DNA of 64,000 bases. Origin: Anaerolineae bacterium (GTDB lineage Bacteria > Chloroflexota > Anaerolineae > Aggregatilineales > Phototrophicaceae). The notes under the pieces were generated by a model that saw only the letters and a program-made list of their open reading frames with translations, searched no databases and was not told where the DNA came from. The DNA lies in contig JAHDWN010000017.1 of NCBI GenBank assembly GCA_023382675.1, positions 62,913 to 126,912 of the forward strand, written 5' to 3'. Below are positions 43,434 to 52,959 of the stretch, piece by piece. The position numbers were made by a program, and so were the translations under genes. Each line of letters starts with the position of its first letter. Position 1 is the first letter of the stretch.

Positions 43434-44390
43434 TTATGCCGTGCGTTCGATGGTCGAGTAGGCCAGCGCGATCAATTCATTCTTGGCGTCGCTGTCCGGC
43501 AGTACATCGAGCATCGCGACGGCATGCTCAACCAGCATCCTGGCCTGAACGCGCGCCGCTTCGAGCGTATCGCCTTCAAGCATACGCCGCTTGATCGAGT
43601 CCATCACGTCCCCGCCTTCGCCATGCGCAACTGCGAAGCCGCGCCCCTGCTGCACGTCGAGGTGCGCGGTTTTGCCCAAGCTGGCCTCGTCGCCGACGAT
43701 GTCGAGGATGTCGTCAACGATCTGGAAGGCGAGGCCGATGTTGAAGCCAAAGCCGCGCAGCGCCTCAATCTGGGCCGTGGCTGCGTCCGCCATGCGCGCG
43801 CCGATCTCCGCCGCCGAACGAAACAGCGCCGCCGTCTTGCGGGCGATGATCTCGGTGTAGACTTCGCGCGTGAAGTTGCTGTCCTTGACGGCTGCCGCCT
43901 GCATCGTCTCGCCTTCGACCAGGGCGACGGTCGCTTCGGAGAGCACGACGTTCATATCGCCGAACGGGGCCATCAGCTCGTAGACCTTGGTGAACAGGAA
44001 ATCGCCCGCCAGCAGCGCAAACGTGCGCCCCCAGAGCTTGTTGACCGAAGGCCGCCCACGGCGCAGAATGCCGTGATCGTTGATGTCGTCATGGACGACG
44101 CTGGCCGTATGCACGAGTTCCACCGCCGCCGCCGGATCGACCGTCACGTCCGCATCGCTGCCACCGGTCGCCATATACGCCAGCACGAGCAGGCGAGGAC
44201 GGATTCGTTTTCCCCCCGCCCCGATAATGTGACGGCTGGCATCACGCAGGACATCGACATCGCTGTCAACCACGTCGTGCATCCGCGTTTCAATGGCATG
44301 AAGTACCGTTTCCAGCCGCTCTTTGTTCGTGCGTGTCTTGAGGGTTGTGTGTCCGTTTAGCACGCGCCTCTCCTGCGCATCCACGATCAT
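43434..44390 (-). CDS. Long-chain polyprenyl diphosphate synthase
   Basis: A 318-aa trans-prenyltransferase. First Asp-rich motif: VHDDINDHGILRRGRPSVN (DDIND); second: AFQIVDDILDIVGDEASLGK. GGKRIRPRLLVLAY is the IPP-binding block. The residues before the first motif (VELVHTASV) are small, which usually allows long products such as C35-C50. It builds the chain for menaquinone or the polyprenyl-phosphate sugar carrier. It diverges from four GT-C-like membrane proteins that would use such a carrier, an association that is inferred from position only. Confidence 0.92.
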   Translation of the reverse strand: MIVDAQERRVLNGHTTLKTRTNKERLETVLHAIETRMHDVVDSDVDVLRDASRHIIGAGGKRIRPRLLVLAYMATGGSDADVTVDPAAAVELVHTASVVHDDINDHGILRRGRPSVNKLWGRTFALLAGDFLFTKVYELMAPFGDMNVVLSEATVALVEGETMQAAAVKDSNFTREVYTEIIARKTAALFRSAAEIGARMADAATAQIEALRGFGFNIGLAFQIVDDILDIVGDEASLGKTAHLDVQQGRGFAVAHGEGGDVMDSIKRRMLEGDTLEAARVQARMLVEHAVAMLDVLPDSDAKNELIALAYSTIERTA

Positions 44391-44526
44391 GACGTTGCAT
44401 CCTATCGCTGCAATTTTAATTGATTGTGATATTCAGAACAAATTAAATCTTCTAAAGGTATTCTATCCCCTTTGAACACCCCTGTCAATCAATGGCAGAT
44501 GAGTATACGGCATATGTTTTACGATT

Positions 44527-44540
44527 AGATTGCGCAATCT
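44527..44540 (+). promoter_or_regulatory. Palindrome upstream of the GT-C-like array
   Basis: AGATTGCGCAATCT is a perfect 14-bp palindrome 17 bp before the first start codon of the four-gene array, in an AT-rich divergent promoter region (44391-44557). A regulator site is plausible. Confidence 0.45.
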
Positions 44541-44557
44541 CCTTCTAAACTGAAGGA

Positions 44558-46198
44558 ATGGGAAATACAACACAATCTGCCACGACTCTAAACATCGAAA
44601 GCGCGACCCCGCAAGGGAGAATTTCGGCTAACGCCGCGCTCCGGCACGACCGGCTGTTCTGGCTGACGGTCGCCCTGCTGGTGATTCTGCTTGCGTTCAT
44701 TCTGTTCTTCCCACTGCGCGCGGCGGGCGATATCGCGCTCTACGTGGACATCGGCGGGCGCGTCCTCGACGGCCAGCGTCCCTACATCGACTTCTTCGAC
44801 ATCAACCCGCCGACAATTCACTTTCTCAACATCCTCCCAGTCGCCTTCAGCCGCCTGACCGGGATACACCCTATCCTCGTCTTCCACCTGTTCATCTGGT
44901 TGATGGTCGCCGGGACTTCCCTTGGCATCGGGCACATCTTATCGCGGGCGCACCGCGAGGATCGCCTGGGCAATCTCCCGCCCTGGCTGATCCCCGTCCT
45001 GCTCGTGCTCGGTTCGTACGTCACCTGGCTGCTGATCGCGTTCGGGCAGCGCGATCACATCTTCATCGTGGCGCTCCCGGCCTGGGCGTTACTCCGCTGG
45101 TATCGTTGGGAAGGTGGGCGGCCTGGCGACTGGATAGCGGTGTTAATCGGCGTCCTCGGCGCGGTCGGCGCGTCGCTCAAGCCGACGTTCATCCTGGGCT
45201 TCGGGCTGGTGGAAGCCTACGGCCTGCTGCGCTACCGCCGCTGGCGCGCCTATTTCACCTGGGAGATGCTCGGCGTTGGGCTTATCATCGGTTTGTACGG
45301 GCTGTACTTCGTCACCCAGCCGGAAGTCCTGCACGTCTATCTGACCGAGGTCACTCCCAGCGTCGTCGAGAACTACAGCAGCTATGGCTGCATGTCTGCG
45401 CCCCATCTCATCTTCGGCGAGTACCAATCCATGATTGCGTTGAGCCTTGCCGCGCTGGTCGCCTTTCTCGGCCTGCGCCAGGGGGCGGCGTTGGGTCGGC
45501 TATTGGTGGTGGCGGGCATCATCGGCCTGGCCGGGCTGCTCTCATACGCCTTGCAGACCAAAGGCTGGCGCTACCACAGCCTGCCGATGCTGAGCATGAT
45601 CTTTCTGACCGGCGGCTTGCTGGTGGATCGCGTTTTTGCACGGCCAGGGCTGCGGGTGATCCTGCGTCGCCGAAGACTCGCAGGTGCTGTCCCAACCACG
45701 GTCGCGCTCCTCTGCATTGTCTGCGGTGTCTTTGTTGCAACCAAAGTCACCTACGGCGAGGCGAGTGCAATCGAATTGACGACCTATACGCAATATGCGC
45801 AGCCAGGCGACCCGGTGATCGTCGCCGACATCGACGTGATGCCCTTCTATCCGACAGTCATACAGGCCGGGCGCAGACCTATCGGGCGCTACCCGATGGC
45901 ATATCCGCTGGCCTTCGCCTTCGTCGGTGTGGACGAACTGCCCGCAGATGCTTATGATGCGTCAGTTGCCCCGCCGCCGCTCGCTCAGGCGTTCCTGGAC
46001 GTGTTTATGCAAGACATTCGCCTGCAGCAGCCGCAGCTGATCCTGCTGCGCACGAACGCGTATACCATCTGCAAGGCATCGATCGAAACTGCGCGCTACG
46101 TCAAAGCGCATACGGACATCGGGTCGGTGCTGGCACAGGATTATGACTCGCTGGGTGTCCTGTATCCGTTCGAGGTCTACGTCCGCAGAGGATCGTAG
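44558..46198 (+). CDS. GT-C-like polytopic membrane protein, paralogue 1
   Basis: A 546-aa protein with about eleven hydrophobic helices. After helix 1 comes the signature loop GDIALYVDIGGRVLDGQRPY then DFFDINPPTIHFLN; further conserved blocks are FGQRDHIF, GASLKPTFILG, TEVTPSV and TKGWRYHSLP. The first-loop Asp and topology resemble the PMT/ArnT group of GT-C glycosyltransferases that use polyprenyl-phosphate sugars, although I cannot name the family. First of four tandem paralogues. A GAAGGA lies directly against the ATG. A C-terminal soluble part ends EVYVRRGS. Confidence 0.7.
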   Translation: MGNTTQSATTLNIESATPQGRISANAALRHDRLFWLTVALLVILLAFILFFPLRAAGDIALYVDIGGRVLDGQRPYIDFFDINPPTIHFLNILPVAFSRLTGIHPILVFHLFIWLMVAGTSLGIGHILSRAHREDRLGNLPPWLIPVLLVLGSYVTWLLIAFGQRDHIFIVALPAWALLRWYRWEGGRPGDWIAVLIGVLGAVGASLKPTFILGFGLVEAYGLLRYRRWRAYFTWEMLGVGLIIGLYGLYFVTQPEVLHVYLTEVTPSVVENYSSYGCMSAPHLIFGEYQSMIALSLAALVAFLGLRQGAALGRLLVVAGIIGLAGLLSYALQTKGWRYHSLPMLSMIFLTGGLLVDRVFARPGLRVILRRRRLAGAVPTTVALLCIVCGVFVATKVTYGEASAIELTTYTQYAQPGDPVIVADIDVMPFYPTVIQAGRRPIGRYPMAYPLAFAFVGVDELPADAYDASVAPPPLAQAFLDVFMQDIRLQQPQLILLRTNAYTICKASIETARYVKAHTDIGSVLAQDYDSLGVLYPFEVYVRRGS

Positions 46199-46231
46199 AC
46201 GATACACAGGTGCGCCATGGCAGGATGATCC

Positions 46232-47884
46232 ATGAGCGCAGATTTCGCACAGCAGATATGGATAATGCCCATGGAAGGCAAAATTCACACGGCGACGCTT
46301 CTTGCAACAACGGATTTGTTGCGCGCGCGCACGCTGCCCAGAGATCGCCTGTTCTGGCTGACGGCCGCCCTGCTGGCGATTCTGCTTGCGTTCATTCTGT
46401 TCTTCCCGCTGCGCGCGGCGGGAGATATCGCGCTCTACGTGGACATCGGCGGACGCGTCCTCGACGGCCAGCGTCCCTACCTCGATTTCTTCGACATCAA
46501 CCCGCCGACGATCCATTTTCTAAACATCCTCCCCGTCGCTTTCAGCCGCCTGACCGGCCTGCACCCGATCCTCGTCTTCCACCTGTTCATCTGGCTGATG
46601 ATCGCGGGGACAGCCCTCGGCATCGGGCACATCTTGTCGCGGGCGCGCCGCGAGGATCGTCTGGACAGGCTCACGCCCTGGCTGATCCCGGTTCTTCTCG
46701 TGTTCAGTTCGTATGCCGCCTGGATATTGCTCGCGTTCGGCCAGCGCGATCACATCTTCATGCTGGTGTTCCCGGCCTGGGGCGTGCTCCGCTGGTATCG
46801 CTGTGAAGGCGGTCAACCCCCGGCGTGGCTGGCAGTGTTGATCGGCATCCTCGCGGCGGTCGGCGCGTCGCTCAAGCCAACGTTCGTGCTTGGGGTCGGG
46901 CTGGTGGAAATCTACGGCTGGCTGCGTTACCGTCACTGGCGCGCCTTCACCACCTGGGAGATGTTGGGCGCTGCCATCGTCGTCGGTGTGTACGGCCTGT
47001 ATTTTGCCGCGCAGCCGGACGTATTGCGCACGTACCTGACTGAAGTCACGCCCGGTGTCGTCGCGGGCTACCGCAGCTATGGCTACATTCCCGCAGTCGA
47101 ACTCATCTTCGGCGTAACCCAGTCCATCGTTGCGGTCGCCTTGATCGTTGTCCTTGCGTTTCTGGGGCAGCGTGACGGCAAGGGATCGGGACGGCTGCTC
47201 GTCCTGATCGCCGTCATCGGGCTGGCCGGGCTGCTCTCCTACGCCTTGCAGACCAAGGGCTGGCGCTATCACAGCCTGCCCGTACTCAGCATGACGTTAG
47301 TCATCGGCGGCTTGCTGGTGGAGCGCATATGTGCGCTGCCGGGGCTGCGCGCGCTGCTGCGCCGTCACCGCCTCCCCGCCGTCGTTCCGCCCATGATCAT
47401 CGTCGTCTGCGCCCTCTGGGGTGTCGTCACTGCGCCGCAGACGATCTACGGCGAGGCGAGCGAAGCCGGTCTACTGCCGTTTCTGGATTACGCACAGCCG
47501 GGCGACTCCGCCATCAGCGCTGACATGGAAGTCATCCCGTTTTATCCGATGGTGCTTCAGTCCGGTCTCAAACCGGTCGGGCGCTACCCGATGGCCTTTC
47601 CGCTGGCTTTCGCTTATGCGGGCGGAGACGGAATCCCGGACGAGGTTTACGAGCCGGCGCACATCCCGCCGCCGCTGGCGCAGGCCTATCTCGATGGACT
47701 CATGGAGGACATTCGTGTGCAGCAGCCGCAACTGATTCTGCTGCGCGTATTCCCCTGCTCCGTCTGTATTGATGTGCCACGCTACATCAAAGCGCACACG
47801 GACATCGAGGCGCTGCTGGCGCAGAACTACGAGTCGCTTGGACTGGTTGCGCCATACGAAATCTACGTCCGCAAAGCATCATAG
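46232..47884 (+). CDS. GT-C-like polytopic membrane protein, paralogue 2
   Basis: A 550-aa paralogue of the 44558 product with the same blocks: LFWLTAALLAILLAFILFFP, GDIALYVDIGGRVLDGQRPY, FGQRDHIFM, GASLKPTFVLG, TEVTPGV and TKGWRYHSLP. The start is uncertain: alignment with paralogue 4 favours ATG 46265 over 46232. It shares a 158-bp identical DNA tract with paralogue 3 (46442-46599), pointing to gene conversion. The intergenic gap to paralogue 1 is 33 bp, so the array is probably one transcript. Confidence 0.7.
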   Translation: MSADFAQQIWIMPMEGKIHTATLLATTDLLRARTLPRDRLFWLTAALLAILLAFILFFPLRAAGDIALYVDIGGRVLDGQRPYLDFFDINPPTIHFLNILPVAFSRLTGLHPILVFHLFIWLMIAGTALGIGHILSRARREDRLDRLTPWLIPVLLVFSSYAAWILLAFGQRDHIFMLVFPAWGVLRWYRCEGGQPPAWLAVLIGILAAVGASLKPTFVLGVGLVEIYGWLRYRHWRAFTTWEMLGAAIVVGVYGLYFAAQPDVLRTYLTEVTPGVVAGYRSYGYIPAVELIFGVTQSIVAVALIVVLAFLGQRDGKGSGRLLVLIAVIGLAGLLSYALQTKGWRYHSLPVLSMTLVIGGLLVERICALPGLRALLRRHRLPAVVPPMIIVVCALWGVVTAPQTIYGEASEAGLLPFLDYAQPGDSAISADMEVIPFYPMVLQSGLKPVGRYPMAFPLAFAYAGGDGIPDEVYEPAHIPPPLAQAYLDGLMEDIRVQQPQLILLRVFPCSVCIDVPRYIKAHTDIEALLAQNYESLGLVAPYEIYVRKAS

Positions 47885-47928
47885 GCCAAGGGTTTATCCG
47901 CAGAAAGACCTATGCAGAAGAGGCGAAG

Positions 47929-49557
47929 ATGGGGCAAATCGAGCACAAGTTAGATGCGGCGACACCCTGGTCTCCAACAGCCGCGCCGATTTCGCGCGCG
48001 CTGCCTAAAGATCGCCTGTTCTGGCTGACAGCCGCCCTGCTGATGATCCTCCTCGCCTTCATGGTGCTCTTCCCTCTGCGCGCCGCGGGCGATATCGCGC
48101 TCTATGTCGACATCGGCGGACGCGTCCTCGACGGCCAGCGTCCCTACCTCGATTTCTTCGACATCAACCCGCCGACGATCCATTTTCTAAACATCCTCCC
48201 CGTCGCTTTCAGCCGCCTGACCGGCCTGCACCCGATCCTCGTCTTCCACCTGTTCATCTGGCTGATCGTCGCCGGGACTTCCTTCGGCATCGGGCACATC
48301 TTATTGCGGGCGCACCGCGAGGATCGCCTGGGCAATCTCCCGCCCTGGCTGATCCCCGTCCTGCTCGTGCTCGGTTCGTACGTCACCTGGCTGCTGATCG
48401 CGTTCGGGCAGCGCGATCACATCTTCATCCTGGCGCTGCCAGCCTGGGCCGTCCTCCGCTGGTATCGCTGGGAAGGCGGACAGCCGCCCCCGGCGATGGC
48501 GATCTTAGTCGGCATCCTCGGCGCGGTTGGCGCATCGCTCAAGCCGACCTTCATCCTGGGCTTCGGGCTGGTGGAAGCCTATGGCCTGCTGCGCTACCAC
48601 CGCCGGCGCAACTACGTCACCTGGGAGATGCTGGGCGCGGCCATCGTCGTCGGGCTGTACGGCCTCTATTTCATCACCCAGCCGGACATCCTGCGCATTT
48701 ATCTGACCGAGGTCACGCCGAGCGTAGCCGCCAGCTATCGCAGCTACGGCTACGTATCCGCTGTTGAACTCATCGCTGCTGATTCGAAATCCATCGCAGC
48801 GCTCTGTTTTGCCGTACTCCTCGCAGTGATCGGGCTGCGCCAGCGGGCATTGGGGCGGCTCTACATCGTGATCGCAATCTTGTCGCTCTCGACGGTGCTC
48901 GCGTTCGCCTTGCAGGCGAAAGGCTGGCGCTATCACAGCCTGCCAATGCTGAATATGATCGTGCTCACCGGTGGGCTTCTGTTGGCGAAGGCGTTTGCGC
49001 TGCCTGGGATACAGACGCTTCTCCGCCGTCACCGACTGGATATTGCCCTGCTCGGCGTGGCTGTCGTCCTCTCGCTGTTCCTGGGTGTCACCCTCGCGCC
49101 GCAAACCGCCTATGGCGAAGCGACCGAGGCAGGTCAGGCGACATTCCTGCGCCACACACAACCAGGCGACTCTGCCATCGTCGCCGACATCGAAGTCATC
49201 CCCTTCTACCCTGCGGTCATACAAACAGGTCGAACTCCCAGCGGACGCTACCCGATGGCCTATCCGCTGGCCTTTGCCTATTCGAACGCCGACGCGCTGC
49301 CCGATGATCTATATGATCCCGCTCACACACCGCCGCCGCTGGCGCAGGCGTATCTCGACGTGCTCATGGAAGACATCCGCACGCAGCAGCCGCAGCTTAT
49401 CTTGCTGCGGGCAACTCCGTGTGACATCTGTACGATAACGATTGAGACCGGGCGCTACGTCAAAGCCCATACGGACATCGAGGCCCTGCTGGCGCGGGAC
49501 TACGACGCGCTGGGCATCCAGTATCCGTTCGAGGTTTACGTCCGACGAGGATCATAA
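47929..49557 (+). CDS. GT-C-like polytopic membrane protein, paralogue 3 (mosaic)
   Basis: A 542-aa paralogue with the same loop and helix pattern. Its gene is a mosaic: 48109-48266 is identical to paralogue 2, 48306-48429 to paralogue 1, and 48612-48725 to paralogue 4, while regions between are diverged. The variable segment is the large loop after TEVTPSV and the soluble C-terminal part (EAGQATFLRHTQPGDSAIVA), where ligand or acceptor choice may lie. ATG follows AGAGGCGAAG. Confidence 0.7.
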   Translation: MGQIEHKLDAATPWSPTAAPISRALPKDRLFWLTAALLMILLAFMVLFPLRAAGDIALYVDIGGRVLDGQRPYLDFFDINPPTIHFLNILPVAFSRLTGLHPILVFHLFIWLIVAGTSFGIGHILLRAHREDRLGNLPPWLIPVLLVLGSYVTWLLIAFGQRDHIFILALPAWAVLRWYRWEGGQPPPAMAILVGILGAVGASLKPTFILGFGLVEAYGLLRYHRRRNYVTWEMLGAAIVVGLYGLYFITQPDILRIYLTEVTPSVAASYRSYGYVSAVELIAADSKSIAALCFAVLLAVIGLRQRALGRLYIVIAILSLSTVLAFALQAKGWRYHSLPMLNMIVLTGGLLLAKAFALPGIQTLLRRHRLDIALLGVAVVLSLFLGVTLAPQTAYGEATEAGQATFLRHTQPGDSAIVADIEVIPFYPAVIQTGRTPSGRYPMAYPLAFAYSNADALPDDLYDPAHTPPPLAQAYLDVLMEDIRTQQPQLILLRATPCDICTITIETGRYVKAHTDIEALLARDYDALGIQYPFEVYVRRGS

Positions 49558-49604
49558 CGGCGCACAGATGCGCCACAAGCGCGGATTCTGCACGACAGAT
49601 ATGG

Positions 49605-51239
49605 ATGATGAATATGCATGGCAAAACGCACACGGCGACGTTCCTCGAAACAACGAACTCAGCACACGCGCACACGCTGCCCAGAGATCGCCTGTTCTGG
49701 CTGACGATCGCCCTGCTGGCGATCCTGCTCGCCTTCATCCTGCTCTTTCCCCTGCGCGCCGCCGGCGATGTCGCTCTCTACCTGGACACCGGCGGGCGCC
49801 TGCTCGACGGCCAGCGCCCCTACATCGACTTCTTCGACATCAACCCGCCGACCATCCACTTCTTCAACATACTGCCGGTCGCCGTCAGCCGTTTGACCGG
49901 CCTGCATCCGATCCCGACCTTCCACCTGTTCATCTGGTTGATCGCCGCCGGGGCCGCCGCCAGCATCGGGTACCTTCTGTCACGCGCGCGCCGCGAAGAG
50001 CGCCTGGGCAGCCTGCCGCCGTGGCTGATCCCGATGCTCTACGCCGTCGGCGCCTACATCGCCTGGCTGCTGATCGCCTTCGGCCAGCGCGATCACCTTT
50101 TCAGCCTGGCGCTGCCAGCCTGGGCCATCCTCCGCTGGTATCGCTGGGAAGGCGGCAGCCCTCCGGTAGCGATGGCGATCTTGATCGGCATCCTCGGCGC
50201 GGTCGGCGCGTCGCTCAAACCGACGTTCATCCTGGGCTTTGGGCTGGTAGAAGCTTACGGCCTGCTGCGTTACCACAACTGGCGTACCTACGTCACCTGG
50301 GAGATGCTGGGCGCGGCCATCGTCGTCGGGCTGTACGGCCTCTATTTCATCACCCAGCCGGACATCCTGCGCATTTATCTGACCGAGGTCACGCCGAGCG
50401 TCGTCGCGGGCTATCGCAGCTACGGCTACACCCCCGCGCTCGATCTCATCTTCGGCGATTTCCAATCGCTCGTCGCGCTCATTCTCGCCGCGCTGCTCGC
50501 ACTTCTAAGCCTGCGGCGGCGAGAGTCGCTGGGGCGGCTGTTCGTCTTGATCGCTACCCTGGGGCTGGCGAGCGTGCTCTCGTTCGCTTTGCAGACCAAA
50601 GGCTGGCGCTACCACAGCCTGCCCATGCTCAACATGATTTTTCTGACCGGCGGCTTGCTGGTGGAGCGCGCCTTTACCCGGCCAGGGCTGCGGCTGGTGC
50701 TGCGCCGCCACCGGCTCGACACAGCCGCCCCGATTCTGATCGTCAGCATCAGCGTGCTCGCCGGTGTTCTCGTTGCACCGACGCTGCCCTATGGCGAAGC
50801 GCTCGAAGTCGAGCAACAGCCGTTTCTGCGCTACACGCAGCCGGGCGACCCGGTGATCATCGCCGACGTGCGCGTCATCCCGATCCACACGGCAGTCATC
50901 CAGGCCGGGCGCAGGCCGGTCGGGCGCTACCCGATGGCCTATCCGCTGGCGTTCGCCTATCCGAGCACGGAACCGCCGCCGGAAGCAATCTATGACCCGG
51001 CACACACACCGCCGCCGCTGGCGCAGGACTACCTCGACGTGCTCATGGAAGACATCCGCACGCAGCAGCCAAAGCTGATCCTGCTGTGTACCATCCGCGA
51101 CGTGTCCGGCCCGCAGTACATGAACGTCGCCCGCTACGTCAAGGCGCACACGGACATCGAGGCGCTGCTGGCACAGGATTACGAGTCGATGGGGGTGATG
51201 ATGCCCTACGAGGTCTACGTGCGCAAAGATGGTACGTAG
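49605..51239 (+). CDS. GT-C-like polytopic membrane protein, paralogue 4
   Basis: A 544-aa paralogue. Conserved blocks include GDVALYLDTGGRLLDGQRPY (first-loop Asp in a slightly changed setting), DFFDINPPTIHFFN, FGQRDHLFSL, GASLKPTFILG and TKGWRYHSLP. Three ATG codons occur in the first four codons; 49608 aligns best with paralogue 2. Shares a 114-bp identical tract with paralogue 3. Last gene of the array, nine bases before the convergent sensor-kinase gene. Function inferred as for paralogue 1. Confidence 0.7.
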   Translation: MMNMHGKTHTATFLETTNSAHAHTLPRDRLFWLTIALLAILLAFILLFPLRAAGDVALYLDTGGRLLDGQRPYIDFFDINPPTIHFFNILPVAVSRLTGLHPIPTFHLFIWLIAAGAAASIGYLLSRARREERLGSLPPWLIPMLYAVGAYIAWLLIAFGQRDHLFSLALPAWAILRWYRWEGGSPPVAMAILIGILGAVGASLKPTFILGFGLVEAYGLLRYHNWRTYVTWEMLGAAIVVGLYGLYFITQPDILRIYLTEVTPSVVAGYRSYGYTPALDLIFGDFQSLVALILAALLALLSLRRRESLGRLFVLIATLGLASVLSFALQTKGWRYHSLPMLNMIFLTGGLLVERAFTRPGLRLVLRRHRLDTAAPILIVSISVLAGVLVAPTLPYGEALEVEQQPFLRYTQPGDPVIIADVRVIPIHTAVIQAGRRPVGRYPMAYPLAFAYPSTEPPPEAIYDPAHTPPPLAQDYLDVLMEDIRTQQPKLILLCTIRDVSGPQYMNVARYVKAHTDIEALLAQDYESMGVMMPYEVYVRKDGT

Positions 51240-51248
51240 CGTGCAGGC

Positions 51249-52373
51249 TTATCCGACGGAGTGCAGATCGACAATGGGCAGCGTGAATGAAAACGTGCTG
51301 CCCTCCCCCGGCGCGCTGACCAGGTCGAAACGCGCGTCGTGCTTGTCAAGGATCATGCGCGCGAGGCTCAGGCCGACACCGACGCCTTCGAAACGGCGCG
51401 TCGTCCCGGCGTCGATCTGGATGAAGGCTTCGAAGATACGCTGCTGATCTTCGCTGGGGATGCCGATGCCGAAATCCTGCACCGACAGGCGCACGCAGCC
51501 CGCTTCCTCCGTGGCACTGACGATGACCTCGCCCTTACTGAACTTGAGCGCATTATCGATCAGCACCTGAAGCACCGTGCCGATGCTGCGCTTATCCGCC
51601 ATCACCGGCGGCAGGTGGCGCGGGATGTCGAAGACGACACGCGAGCGCTCATCCGCATGCTTCCACGAGTTCTTGAGCCAGCGGCGCGCCAGTTCGATGC
51701 TGTCGTTGGCGAGCGCAATATCCAGGTGGATGTTCCGGCTCTGCGAGAGCTGGGTGATATTTTGGACGACCTCTTCCAGCCGCGCGGTGGCGACCTCGGC
51801 GAAGTGGATTGGCTTCGACGTTGTGCGCGTCTTGGGCAGCGCGTTGATCGCCGCCTTGATTTGCAACAGCGGCGTTTTGAGTTCGTGACCGACGTTGGTG
51901 ATGATCTGCGTTTTGATCATCTCCAATTCGGGGTCGGTGTGACGCTCACGCAGGAGCGCGAGTTCTTGCTCACGTTCGGCGAGGGCGACCCGCAAACGCT
52001 CATTCTCGGCGCGCATCGCCAGCAGCGGCGCAAGCTGTGTTCCCCAGATAGCCGCATCGCTAATCAGCACCATATCGACATCGCCGGGCAGAATGTCGGC
52101 GGCGGTCTCCGGCGGAAACAGGATGCGCAGCGGCGCAGCATGACCGTTGCTCGTCCCGGCCAGAGCGTGAAAGAGCAGCATCGTTTCCGGTGCGTAGGGC
52201 GCGAGCACAGCATCAGGATGATAGGCGGCCAGCGCGTCATCAAGCGGAGCCTCAACGTCAACGCGCGCGTACTGGGCCTCAGGAAAGGCCGCTTCGAGCA
52301 CATCCGTCGCGCAGGGTGCATCATAGATGAGCAGGGTATAAGGCTGAGGATTGACCGAAGCAGAGTCGAGCAT
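51249..52373 (-). CDS. Soluble sensor histidine kinase
   Basis: A 374-aa cytosolic kinase. Residues 10-115 look like a pseudo-receiver input domain, 120-145 a coiled coil, then HisKA with the phospho-acceptor His163 in TNVGHELKTPLLQIK. The catalytic domain has the N-box LQVLIDNALKFS, G1 VQDFGIGIP, F-box-like RIFEAFIQID and G2 GVGVGLSLARMIL. No response regulator is adjacent. It may sense a protein partner rather than an external ligand. Convergent with the GT-C array. Confidence 0.85.
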   Translation of the reverse strand: MLDSASVNPQPYTLLIYDAPCATDVLEAAFPEAQYARVDVEAPLDDALAAYHPDAVLAPYAPETMLLFHALAGTSNGHAAPLRILFPPETAADILPGDVDMVLISDAAIWGTQLAPLLAMRAENERLRVALAEREQELALLRERHTDPELEMIKTQIITNVGHELKTPLLQIKAAINALPKTRTTSKPIHFAEVATARLEEVVQNITQLSQSRNIHLDIALANDSIELARRWLKNSWKHADERSRVVFDIPRHLPPVMADKRSIGTVLQVLIDNALKFSKGEVIVSATEEAGCVRLSVQDFGIGIPSEDQQRIFEAFIQIDAGTTRRFEGVGVGLSLARMILDKHDARFDLVSAPGEGSTFSFTLPIVDLHSVG

Positions 52374-52493
52374 TGGCTAGGCGCAATCGATCCATGACAG
52401 GCGAAGTTCAATCAGCGCGACTGCACAGCCTGTCGCCTTGAGCGAACATAAGCTTGTGCAGTTCACCACTTCGTATTATGCCTCAACTACGAC

Positions 52494-52865
52494 TTAAGCG
52501 TCGTTAGAGTCTTGTTCGTCTTCTTCCAACGCTTTGAGGAACAGATCGATACCTGGTCGTTCAGCGTTGCATTGGGGGCAGCCGATGTGGGGATCGGCGA
52601 TGGGCACGCGGTGCTTGATGCAGTGCGCGGTGACCTCGTTGTAACGTCCGATCACGACCAGGCGGTACCTGATGGTCAGCTTGAGTTCGAGGTTCGGGCT
52701 GGCATTGGCGAGCAAGATGCCCGGCACGGGGCAGTTGGCACAGTCTTTGGGCACCCAGCGCGCGGACTGCGGGTTTTCCCTCGCTAGGCGGCATTCCTGA
52801 AGTGCGCGGCCACGGTGAAAATCCTGGAAGTAGTAGCGGCATTCGGTTCCGGCGGGTGTCTTCAT
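52494..52865 (-). CDS. Cys-rich probable zinc-binding protein (123 aa)
   Basis: A cytosolic 123-aa protein with two CxxC pairs, Cys42-x2-Cys45 (DCANCPVPG) and Cys95-x2-Cys98 (GCPQCNAE), plus Cys9, Cys25 and Cys82, enough for one or two metal sites. The middle, LELKLTIRYRLVVIGRYNEV, is a beta-strand pair. I cannot name the family; similar small proteins seem common in Chloroflexota. It lies between a sensor kinase and a STAND regulator. The C-terminus is acidic. Confidence 0.6.
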   Translation of the reverse strand: MKTPAGTECRYYFQDFHRGRALQECRLARENPQSARWVPKDCANCPVPGILLANASPNLELKLTIRYRLVVIGRYNEVTAHCIKHRVPIADPHIGCPQCNAERPGIDLFLKALEEDEQDSNDA

Positions 52866-52959
52866 CGATTGTCAATTCCTGCGCTTACACCTACGCCGCC
52901 TATTATACCCGCCTGCCAAGGGACTGGATGCTTGAGCGCAAGACACGTGTCGAAGCGGA

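Noticed and set aside
49442..50995. A 517-residue plus-strand frame overlapping paralogue 4
   Set aside because: Out of frame with a strongly conserved paralogue; product is Arg/Pro/Ala-rich and has no conserved pattern.
52374..52493. Possible small gene between sensor kinase and Cys-rich protein
   Set aside because: No open frame with a ribosome site or conserved pattern; treated as a promoter or spacer region.
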